A stretch of 64,000 bases of DNA from CATOSP01 sp965216155. GTDB lineage: Bacteria; Chloroflexota; Dehalococcoidia; Lucifugimonadales; UBA3495. Under the pieces are notes generated by a model. It was not told the DNA's origin. It saw nothing but the letters and a program-made list of their open reading frames with translations, and made no database searches. The stretch spans positions 1,922,001-1,986,000 of the forward strand of contig CBDCFD010000007.1 of NCBI GenBank assembly GCA_965216155.1, given 5' to 3'. Made by a program: the position numbers and the translations under genes. Positions 7,728 to 15,333 of this stretch are shown here, piece after piece (the stretch's first letter is position 1; the number at the start of each line of letters is the position of its first letter).

Positions 7728-10700
7728 TTATTGCGTGTACCTTCTGCTTGGTTCCCTGTGTAAGCTGGAGACCAACTCGACCAACTCGGCGCCTTCTGGA
7801 GTATCGGATTCGCGTGCCGCCTCGCCGGCCTCGCGTCCTGCCGCCGCTGCATCACGGTACGCGGTCTCTACTTCCTGCTGCGGCCGCCCCCAACCCGCGA
7901 AGACGAGCCCGAGCATGAACAATGATTGTGCCGTCAGAAGCAAGCCTTCCGGTGTGGCGGCCTCGCGTCCCGCCGCTGCTGCGTCGCGGTACGCGGTCTC
8001 GACCTCCTCTGGCTCCCGCCCCCAACTCGCGGAGGCGATTCGGAGGTTGGACAGCGCCTGTGCAGCCTGCAGTAATCCTGCGGGAGTGGCGGCCTCGCGT
8101 CCCGCCGCCGCTGCTTCACGGTACGCAGCCTCGACTTCCTCTGGCTCCCGCCCCCAACTCGCAAGGGCGTTCCCGAGGTTGGACAGCGCCTTCGCCGTTT
8201 CTACCAGTCCCTCGGGAGTAGCGGCTTCTCGTCCCGCCGCCGCCGCTTCACGGTGCACGGCCTCTACCTCCTGTTCCGATCGCCCCCAACCCGCGAAGAC
8301 GAATCCGAGGGCAAACAACGACTGTGCCGTCAGTACCAACCCTGCTGGGACGAAGGCCTCGCGTCCCGCCGCCGCTGCTTCACGGTAGGCGGTCTCTATC
8401 TCCTGCTCCGGTTGCCCCCAACCCGCAAGGGCGTTCCAGAGGTTGGACAACGCCCTCGCTGTTTGCATTAACCCCTCTGGGGTGGCGGCCTCGCGTCCCG
8501 CCGCCGCTGCGTCACGGTACGTGGTATCTACCTCCTGCTGCGATCGCCCCCAAGCTGCAAGGGCGAGCCCTAAGTTGAACAGCGCCTGTGCCGTCAGCAA
8601 CGACCCGGCCGATGTAGCTGCCTTGCGTCCCGCCTCTGCCGCGTCACGGTACGTGGTCTCCACCTCCTCTTGCTCTCGCCCCCAACGCACAAGAGCCTGG
8701 CCGAGGGCCAGCAGCGCCCTCGCGGTTCCTATCAACCCCTCAGGTGTGGCTGCCTCTCGTCCCGCCGCCGCTGCGTCACGGAACGCGGTCTCGACCTCCT
8801 GCTCCGGTCGCCCCCAGCCCGCGAGGGCGATCCCGAGGTTGGAAAGTGCCCTCGCTGCTTCTACCAACCCCTCAGGTGTGGCTGCCTCTCGCCCCGCCGC
8901 CGCCGCATCTCGGTACGCGGTCTCGACTTCCTCTGGCTCACGCTCCCAACGCGCGAACACGGTTCCGCGGTCGGACAGCGCCTGTGCCGCCAGCACCAAT
9001 CCTGCTGGTGTAGCTGCCTCTCGTCCCGCCTCTGCTGCATCACGGTACGCGGCCTCCACCTCGTCTTGCTCCCGCCCCCAACGCACAAGAGCCTGCCCAA
9101 GGGCCAACAATGCGCTCGCGGTTCCTATCAATCCCTCCGGTGTGGCGGCCTCTCGTCCCGCCGCTGCTGCGTCGCGGTACGCGGTCTCTACCTCCTCTGG
9201 CTCCCGCCCCCAACGCGCGAACACGATTCCTAGGTTGGACAGCGCCCTCGCTCTTTCTGCCAACCCCTTTGGAATGGCGGCCTCTCGTCCCGCCGCCGCT
9301 GCATCTCGATACGTGGACTCAATCTCCTGCTGCAGTCGGCCCCAACTCACGAGGGCGTTCCCGAGGTTGGACAGCGCCCTCGCTATTTCTGCCAACCCCT
9401 CCGGTGTAGCAGCCTCTCGTCCCGCCGCCGCTGCGCCACTGTACGCGAACTCAATCTCGTGCTGCGGCCGCCCCCAACTCTCAAGAGCGATTCCGAAATT
9501 GAACAGCGCCCTCGCCGCTCTCACAAGGCCTTCTGGTGTACCAGAAGCGCGGTACAGGTCAGCGACTTCGCCCATGACACGGCTTGCCCGCTCGAAGTCT
9601 GCGCCGTAGTAGTGGGTATTACCGAGTTGGGAAAGCCCTTCAGCGTCATTCAACTCGCATAGGACCCCTTCGACCTCGTCCATCCTTGCCCGAGCTGCAT
9701 CTTCTGTGACAACCTCGCTCAGGAACGCTTCTTCCGGGAGAACCGGGTCGCTTTCTCGGATGAATGACATCGAGCACAGGCGCTCAAGTGCGCTGCTGAC
9801 AGTGGGAATATCAAGATTGGCACCGAATCCCGAACTGGTCAAGGCGCGTACCTGCTCGACTCTGATCGGCGAGATTCCAGCTACGAAGAGAGCGTAAACC
9901 GCTTCGACAACCGCCATCTCCTGATGGCTGAGCTTTTGGAATTCATCACGCAGGCGGCGGAAGTCGAGCAGAAAGAGCCCGGGGTTCCCGCCACAGTCGT
10001 GTGGACCGCGTTCGCCCGCTTTCCCCGCAGGGTCGGCTGCGAGCACCTCCATCTGCTCGTCGCTCATCCTAAGAACTTCATACTGATCCAACATGGAGAA
10101 GAACTGGCTGAGTGCCGGTTCTACCTCACTCCGAATCTGCGGTAATGTACTCGTCGTACATGTAACGGCAATCGAGCAGCTTGAGGCTTGTTCCGCTACA
10201 ACTTGTCCAAGCTCCGCAACGTCCGTACGTCTGACGTAGAAGTTCAAATCGTCGAAGACAAGAACACACGATTTCCCGCCGAGATAGCGAGTCGCGTGTT
10301 TGAGGTCGGCATCGCTACGACCTACGAGACTGCGGCTCGGAGCGAATACAATCGTCTCTGGGGGCAGTTGACCGATCAGTTCAAGAATGAGTCGCGTCTT
10401 CCCCATTGCTGCCGCACCGATAAGGGCAACTCGTCGACCGTGCCCACTTTCCCCGAGGAACAATGAGGGAATTACCTCGGCCATCGGGGATCCGGAATCA
10501 TCTGGGTCTTGGAATCGACGTAGTCGTCGTGGCAGGAACGCTGAAACAGGGCCGACCTGTCTCGGGTCCCGCGGTAGGTCATCAGGTGTCAGATCTCCTG
10601 CCGGCATGGCAATACGTCCATGGAGCGCGATTTGCCGCAATGCGTCGCGAGCACTTGCGTCGCTCCTCGCCCACCGCCAGAACCAAAGGACACCTACTCT

Positions 10701-10916
10701 AACCGCCGTTCCGGCTATCCCGACCAGCGGGTGGGCTAGGAGCCACTCTCTGAGTGCGGGCTTCGCTAGGAGTGAAAAGACCGGCAGTATAGAGACAGCA
10801 AGGGGGATAGCCCAAGCCACCCATCCTGACAGGTGCGAGAGCCATGATGGGGAGAACCACCCCCTTCGATGCCAGACGCGTAACCGGCTGCGGGGATCTC
10901 TCACGAGCGCGTTCAA
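7728..10916 (-). CDS. Membrane-anchored STAND NTPase with 13 tandem TPR units
   Basis: 1062-residue protein. Residues about 32-50 and 63-81 are hydrophobic and likely form a membrane hairpin. Residues about 150-330 are a P-loop NTPase with Walker A GAAAMGKT (167-174), Walker B VLVFDDLN (218-225) and a GNPGLF motif near 310 typical of STAND/NACHT enzymes; a winged-helix-like segment follows. From about 463 to 1035 there are 13 consecutive units of 44 residues with consensus GLxxxARALSNLGxALxxWG. At DNA level the units are near identical with a 132-bp period. STAND NTPases sense ligands through C-terminal repeats and oligomerise; many bacterial ones are antiphage. The TTG start at 10916 has GAAGGA 10 bases upstream. 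It sits next to an integrase and AlpA gene. Defence is inference; a signalling role is possible. Confidence 0.85.
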   Translation of the reverse strand: MNALVRDPRSRLRVWHRRGWFSPSWLSHLSGWVAWAIPLAVSILPVFSLLAKPALREWLLAHPLVGIAGTAVRVGVLWFWRWARSDASARDALRQIALHGRIAMPAGDLTPDDLPRDPRQVGPVSAFLPRRLRRFQDPDDSGSPMAEVIPSLFLGESGHGRRVALIGAAAMGKTRLILELIGQLPPETIVFAPSRSLVGRSDADLKHATRYLGGKSCVLVFDDLNFYVRRTDVAELGQVVAEQASSCSIAVTCTTSTLPQIRSEVEPALSQFFSMLDQYEVLRMSDEQMEVLAADPAGKAGERGPHDCGGNPGLFLLDFRRLRDEFQKLSHQEMAVVEAVYALFVAGISPIRVEQVRALTSSGFGANLDIPTVSSALERLCSMSFIRESDPVLPEEAFLSEVVTEDAARARMDEVEGVLCELNDAEGLSQLGNTHYYGADFERASRVMGEVADLYRASGTPEGLVRAARALFNFGIALESWGRPQHEIEFAYSGAAAAGREAATPEGLAEIARALSNLGNALVSWGRLQQEIESTYRDAAAAGREAAIPKGLAERARALSNLGIVFARWGREPEEVETAYRDAAAAGREAATPEGLIGTASALLALGQALVRWGREQDEVEAAYRDAAEAGREAATPAGLVLAAQALSDRGTVFARWEREPEEVETAYRDAAAAGREAATPEGLVEAARALSNLGIALAGWGRPEQEVETAFRDAAAAGREAATPEGLIGTARALLALGQALVRWGREQEEVETTYRDAAEAGRKAATSAGSLLTAQALFNLGLALAAWGRSQQEVDTTYRDAAAAGREAATPEGLMQTARALSNLWNALAGWGQPEQEIETAYREAAAAGREAFVPAGLVLTAQSLFALGFVFAGWGRSEQEVEAVHREAAAAGREAATPEGLVETAKALSNLGNALASWGREPEEVEAAYREAAAAGREAATPAGLLQAAQALSNLRIASASWGREPEEVETAYRDAAAAGREAATPEGLLLTAQSLFMLGLVFAGWGRPQQEVETAYRDAAAAGREAGEAARESDTPEGAELVELVSSLHREPSRRYTQ

Positions 10917-11272
10917 ACGACCGCAGTCCTTCGGCCCGATGTAGCTTCGTCCTGTTTGATCATGGCTCGCGATTTGCTAACTCCCCACAGTGTGTCGAGA
11001 TCAGAATGCGAAACCAGATATACTGCCGAAGAAAGTGACCTCATACCAGGGACACTCTGAACAAACCTAAACCAAAGCCAAGGTGGGATGTGCATTTGGC
11101 TGGTGCTGGGAATCGGGGCGGGAGTCTCGCGGGAGTGTTTCGGCCCTTGATTGCAGGACCGTCCGGCAGCGCCGTCTCACCTCGTCTTTCCGGCTGGACA
11201 GCCCGGCCAGGAATTTGCCGGCCCTCTCCTGCACCGCCGCCCTGCTCCCCAGGCACAGATTGCCAGTGGCCT

Positions 11273-11298
11273 CCCCCGTTTTCACGAGGGCAGGCTCT
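11273..11298 (-). repeat. Palindromic repeat, copy 3 of 3 (inverted)
   Basis: Reverse complement of the other two copies over 26 bp, with 54 bp between it and copy 2, so the two could pair as a long hairpin. In the transposase frame it brings in a TGA stop after WGWARE. Confidence 0.8.
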
Positions 11299-11352
11299 CT
11301 CTCGCCCAGCCCCAGATAGCCTCATCGGCGTTGAAGTCCGGGCTGTAGCCCG

Positions 11353-11380
11353 GCAGAGCCTGCCCTCGTGAAAACGGGGG
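11353..11380 (+). repeat. 28-bp palindromic repeat, copy 2 of 3
   Basis: Identical over 28 bp to 12070-12097. Lies between the codons for LRLVN and LPGYSPDF of the IS630 transposase, adding eight codons in frame. Confidence 0.8.
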
Positions 11381-12069
11381 TTCACCAGCCTCAGCTCCAG
11401 CTCAGGCGTCCTGAGGTACTCCCGCACCGCCTCCCCACGGTGGGCTGGCGCATTGTCCCAGATGACCCGCAGCGGCCCTGGATGCTTTTCCTTCAGTTGC
11501 GTCAGGAAGGCAGTTGCGTCAGGAAGGCAACCGAGGTCCCGCTGTTGCTGTTGCCCTCCAGTTCCATCCATTCCACCTCGCCCGTCTCCAGGCACACCTC
11601 TGAATAGTAGCTGGCCTTCTCCCCATACCGCGGACTATTGGAGTCCACCAACTCAGGCTTACCCTTCAGCACCCACTTGCCCCGCAATTCCGCGTCCGCC
11701 CGGAAGTGGGCCTCGTCAGCAAAGAATATTCTGGCTTCAGTCCGTTGGGCCTCCTCCCACAGGGCGGCGTACTCCGCCACGAAGGCATCCCGCTTGGACT
11801 CATTCCCCTTGACCAGACGCTTCTTGGGGCGCTTGAAGGCAAACCCCAGCCGGTGAAGCCAGTTCAGGCAACTGCTGCGGCACAGGCTGATGCCAAACCG
11901 TTCTGAGACAAACTGCCGCACCACCTTCCTCCTGAGCCTGCCGAAGGGACCAGTTGGCCAGTTGGATGCCCGCCGCGGCGGGCCGTTGCTCCACCGCCCC
12001 TTTCAACTCCTCCTGCTGCGCCTGGTCAAGGGCGGGGGGGAACCACCGGTCTGCTCGAATATCAGGGCC

Positions 12070-12097
12070 GCAGAGCCTGCCCTCGTGAAAACGGGGG
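12070..12097 (+). repeat. 28-bp palindromic repeat, copy 1 of 3
   Basis: Contains gcctgccctcgtgaaaac and forms a short hairpin (cccNcg stem around tgaaaa). The same 28 bp recur at 11353-11380, and 26 bp in reverse orientation at 11273-11298, all inside one transposase gene. At 11353-11380 the insertion is 24 nt and splits the codon series for the VN/LPGYSPDFN motif exactly between two codons. Confidence 0.8.
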
Positions 12098-12406
12098 CCC
12101 TCCCTCACCGAAGGCCGACGCCCAACGTCCGATAGTGTGGGGGTCCCGCTCCAGCGCCTCCGCCGTCGCCGCTGCCGTCAAGCCCTGAGCCAGCAGCAGG
12201 ATGGCGTACCACCGCTCCCGCTCCCGGGGTGTGGGAGCCAGAATCATCCGCCGGCGCAAATCCGTGGCATCCATCCGCCATTGTTCCAGAAACCGCTCTT
12301 TCTCCCTTACGCCCATCACCCACCCCTCCCTGACGACACCGAAAGCTAACCCAGCGACTCCCCAAATTTACCCCATCTTTCTGCGCATTTCACCTTGGCT
12401 TTGGTT

Positions 12407-12536
12407 TAGTAGACCAACTTCCTTGTTATGACGGGTGAAATGCAGGGTTGCTCGGCAAATTTCTGCGTGCGCCCAGTAGGGCAGGGCAGAGCCCCAGTAC
12501 CAATCAACTCATCAATACAAAGAGTTCGGACTACTA
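12407..12536. mobile_element. MITE family A, copy 1 (130 bp)
   Basis: Begins tagtagaccaac and ends ggactacta, giving imperfect terminal inverted repeats with TA at both ends. Copies of exactly the same length lie at 15204-15333 and, inverted, 63807-63936. The ends resemble those of the IS630 element at 60298-61543 (tagtagtacgaaatctttg), so that transposase is the likely source of movement. No coding capacity. Confidence 0.85.
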
Positions 12537-12604
12537 GCCGTCGGATCCAAAGGGTGATGCGAAGCTCAATTTTCACCGGTGCCCGCCTCAACGAGATGGG
12601 AGTG

Positions 12605-14056
12605 CTAGGCTTGATGCCTGGTTTCGAGCAGGTCTCTGTACCCGTCATTGACGTAGCCACAGTACCTTAGAAACGTGTACTCAAAGTAAAACTGGCTCAG
12701 GTCGTGCAGATGGACGTAACTCATCCGGTCGGCATCCAGGTGGTTAAGGTGTTCTACCTTGATTTCGGCATCTGTTTTGGGTTCGAGAGGATGAGTAACA
12801 TAATTCCGTACCGTGTTGAGCAATAATGGGCCTTGATCATCACTTACCTTCAAGTCTCTGCAGAGCTTGTTCAACACTGGAGTCTCCGGTTGTTTCAAGT
12901 GAAAGTGGGGAACCTGGTCTCGCAGGACTCCAGTAATCTCCTTGTGAGCATCACCTCTGATAGTTCGCTCCAACACAAGACTGGCGAGTATTTCCAAGCC
13001 TGCGTAGCTCTTTGCCACCGCATCGTTGGCGATACCCGCTTTCTTCATTGCATTGCTATGAACATAACATTCGACAGCAGCGACCATTTCGCTTGTTTTG
13101 TCCTTCCACCTTTGCCAGAACTTGGGAAACAAGTCTTCTAGATAGGCGCCAGCCTGCTCGTCGTTGTCGTTCTTGAACCAATTTACTGGGTGCCGTTGGC
13201 CAGTTTCAAATCGGCCTACTTCACCCCAGATCGGCTGATTATGGGAGTTGTAACCGACCACAACTGTGGGATGGTGGTAAACGCCAGCAGTGAACGCAAA
13301 GAAGTATTTCAATCCTCGAAGTATGTCGCCAAGTTCACTAGTTTCGTATTGACTGCTATCACTCCTTGTGACCATACCGGTGTGACTGACCAAGCCTCTG
13401 GTTTGCCGTTCGTCCTGCGTCAGTGTGACGCTCCACCCATCCCCACTGACAAGGTCAATTTGATGTGGGGATGGAGAAATCTTGACTGTAGCGTCGCCTT
13501 CCAGTCTTCTGGCTACAGTTTGAAGCATCTCATGTTCTTGTGTGCCAATTCTGGCAATCGAACGCAGTAGCTTTGAAGGGGTTACAAAATTAGGAAAATC
13601 TACAATACAGAACTCGGCTCTTTTGAGAGGAGCGGTTTGTATGGCGACTTGGTTTTCATTTAGTGTTAGTGCTCCCCTGTGTCGGTCTCCGGCGTAGAGT
13701 ACTTTGGCGTGTAGCTCTGGACTTCGCTGAGGTTGGGTTGGCAACGGTGATGTGTGTAATTGGAGAGTAACATCGTCTCTCGCCAACCATGCTCGTTCTA
13801 GAGAGGGATGAGTGCCAAAACCCTCACTATCCGAGAAACTCTTGGTCCCTATACTACTCTCGTCGAACTGGGTTTCGGGGTCGTATGGAGGTGCATTGTA
13901 ATACTTCAATTCGAAATGGCCATTGGGGGCTATTTCGGGAACGACGATGATGTCAAATCTGTCATCACCATATTCCAGAGTTGCGTGTACGGGCGTACTC
14001 AATTCCGCATTCAGAACTCTTTGGAAGAACTTGATTTCCAAGTCGTTAAGATTCAA
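12605..14056 (-). CDS. Hypothetical protein with C-terminal HEPN-type RNxxxH motif
   Basis: About 483 residues, lower GC than its surroundings, no close family recognised. The C-terminal third is helical and contains LLNTVRNYVTHPL; RNYVTH fits the RNxxxH catalytic signature of HEPN ribonucleases. The N-terminal two thirds look like a beta-rich domain (FDIIVVPEIAPNGHFELKYY). This architecture, a large N-terminal domain plus C-terminal HEPN, is seen in ApeA-like abortive-infection proteins. The best ribosome site (GAAGG) favours the TTG at 14056 over the TTG at 14062. It lies between a STAND gene and a second HEPN-like gene. Antiphage or RNA-cleavage function is inference from the motif and neighbours. 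Confidence 0.6.
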   Translation of the reverse strand: MNLNDLEIKFFQRVLNAELSTPVHATLEYGDDRFDIIVVPEIAPNGHFELKYYNAPPYDPETQFDESSIGTKSFSDSEGFGTHPSLERAWLARDDVTLQLHTSPLPTQPQRSPELHAKVLYAGDRHRGALTLNENQVAIQTAPLKRAEFCIVDFPNFVTPSKLLRSIARIGTQEHEMLQTVARRLEGDATVKISPSPHQIDLVSGDGWSVTLTQDERQTRGLVSHTGMVTRSDSSQYETSELGDILRGLKYFFAFTAGVYHHPTVVVGYNSHNQPIWGEVGRFETGQRHPVNWFKNDNDEQAGAYLEDLFPKFWQRWKDKTSEMVAAVECYVHSNAMKKAGIANDAVAKSYAGLEILASLVLERTIRGDAHKEITGVLRDQVPHFHLKQPETPVLNKLCRDLKVSDDQGPLLLNTVRNYVTHPLEPKTDAEIKVEHLNHLDADRMSYVHLHDLSQFYFEYTFLRYCGYVNDGYRDLLETRHQA

Positions 14057-14102
14057 TTTCAACCTTCAGTTGTTTTCTGAGAGGAATCGGCGCTTGAGGA
14101 AA

Positions 14103-14618
14103 TTAGCAACCGTGGGACGGGTGGTGACTCCAACCCGTTGAATGCAGGCTGCTCCAGCCGTGGTGGATTGCCAGTTCTGATGATCTGCGGTCATTCGCTT
14201 TTATCTGTCTTTGCGCCGTTAGGGCGTCAACCGGTCTTGGGTCCTGCCACAATTGGAAAAATTGCTGGGCAATTCGTGAACTCCTGCGTTGTAATTTCCG
14301 CGCCGGTGTGACACTGTGGCGCCGGATTGCCCTCCTGACTCCCGTGGATAGGAGTGCTTGTGCGACTATTCTCTGGCACTCTCGCCTTGCTGTCTGGTGA
14401 TCCAGCACCCTGGCGGTGTGGGTCCACGCCGGGTCTTTCCGCGTTCTGGCTCCCTTCCCTGTTGCGGCGTCGGCGACGATGATCGCCAGCGTGTGGAACA
14501 GGGCATAGTAAATCCTGTTCACTGCGGTCTTAAGGTCGGCTTGTCTGGGTCTTCCTCTGGGGTTGCTTCCTCCCGACGCCAGTTCCCTGGCGATCATGAG
14601 CATCTCTTCGGGTTCCAA
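14103..14618 (-). pseudogene. HEPN-like small protein, C-terminally degenerate
   Basis: The first 55 residues include LKTAVNRIYYALFHTLAIIVAD, the helix typical of small HEPN proteins (YYALFH). After WTHTARVLDH the sequence loses family character; pieces of a plausible continuation (SRIAQQFFQLWQDPR) are followed by simple-looking sequence up to 14103. The start is TTG 14618 or ATG 14603. It begins 8 bp after the stop of the small gene upstream, so the pair forms an operon. I read it as a decayed HEPN gene, perhaps half of a toxin-antitoxin-like pair. Confidence 0.5.
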
Positions 14619-14625
14619 CTTCCGT

Positions 14626-14957
14626 CTACCTCAGCATCCTCTGGAGTTGTTTCCACTCGGATTTGGCCGCAAAGGACTGGATCGGATGGCCGGGTATCCC
14701 AGTGCTTTCGTGTGGGGCCACAGCTTTTCCGAGAGGTCCACGGTCCATCCGGGGTCCAGCTTGTCGAAGTCGCCGTCGAAGACGATGTAGGTGTGGAGGT
14801 AGTCGTCGCCTTCGTGGTCGGTCTTGACCTCGACGACGATGGGGTCGAACAGGAACAGGTCCTTGAACTGCTCTTCGAGCATCTCCCTGATCATGGTTCC
14901 TATCATCCCGGTGGGGTCTTCGGTGACGGTGGGGTTGGCGTTACGGTTCCCCATCAT
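14626..14957 (-). pseudogene. Small acidic protein upstream of HEPN gene, one frameshift
   Basis: About 108 residues: MIREMLEEQFKDLFLFDPIV then VEVKTDHEGDDYLHTYIVFD, then DPGWTVDLSEKLWPHTKALG. The original frame breaks after GYPAI near 14690; moving one frame gives a natural ending (IQSFAAKSEWKQLQRMLR) with a TAG stop at 14626, directly before the HEPN gene. No family name is certain. The tight coupling to an HEPN gene suggests an antitoxin or partner subunit. Confidence 0.5.
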
Positions 14958-15074
14958 ATCCTCTCGTTCCGTTCTGCGTGTCGGGTTTGGATGGGCTGAT
15001 GAGCTTATTGTCGGCTCCAGCTCTTGGTCAGGTTTGGTCGGAAATGTTCAAAAGTCGATTTGTCGTGTAGAGCC

Positions 15075-15205
15075 TAGTACCGTTTCCACTTGAATATGCC
15101 TTATACCGGATATCTGTTTCACCTGTTAGTCATTCCCGCGCAAGCAGGAATCCAGAGTTCGAGGCAGCTTTCCAGCAACAACAAATCTATCTGGAAACGG
15201 TACTA
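15075..15205. mobile_element. TA-bounded MITE-like element (family C)
   Basis: A 15-bp perfect inverted repeat, ctagtaccgtttcca at 15074 and its complement ending at 15206, bounds 131 bp of noncoding DNA. Inside, attcccgcgcaagcaggaat (about 15132-15151) resembles the widespread attccc-N8-gggaat palindrome. Its right end overlaps the left end of MITE A copy 2 by the shared TAG. Only one copy is in the window. Confidence 0.65.
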
Positions 15206-15333
15206 GTAGACCAACATCCTTGTTATGACTGGTGGAATGCCGGGTTGCGCGGCAATTGTCTGCATGGGCCCAATATGTCATGGCAATGGTCCTGTACCAA
15301 GCAACTCATCATTACAACAATTTCGGACTACTA
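15204..15333. mobile_element. MITE family A, copy 2 (130 bp)
   Basis: Same length and ends as copy 1 (tagtagaccaac ... ggactacta). Its right end reaches into the next gene: the TAG stop of the coiled-coil protein lies at 15331-15333, inside the element end, so insertion probably removed that gene's original C-terminus. Confidence 0.85.

Larger units (their letters stand above)
11090..12319 (-). pseudogene. IS630-family transposase, interrupted by short repeats
   Basis: Pieces of one transposase in order: N-terminal helix-turn-helix (RWYAILLLAQGLTAAATAEA, 12319-12100), catalytic N-part (11924-11502, FFADEAHF with the first Asp), then VIWDNAPAHRG with the second Asp (about 11455) and the segment that should carry the last Glu. 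Three copies of a 24-28-bp palindromic repeat sit inside the gene (11273-11298, 11353-11380, 12070-12097) and a related cttcggcaggctcagg stretch near 11930-11950. A 17-bp tandem duplication at 11494-11527 adds a further frameshift. The gene cannot make a functional transposase. Confidence 0.85.
11068..12408 (-). mobile_element. IS630-family insertion sequence (copy A), disrupted
   Basis: Bounded by 18-bp perfect inverted repeats, taaaccaaagccaaggtg at 11068 and its complement ending at 12408, with TA at both outer ends as expected for IS630/Tc1-type elements. Length 1.34 kb. The single transposase on the minus strand is broken (next entry). The right end shares its TA with the left end of a 130-bp MITE. 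MITE copies at 45601-45750 and 60147-60297 carry the same ends. Confidence 0.88.

Noticed and set aside
7735..9609. Long plus-strand frames with repeated PAAAASRY-like segments
   Set aside because: They are the antisense of the STAND protein's TPR units and inherit the periodicity; no ribosome site or domain.
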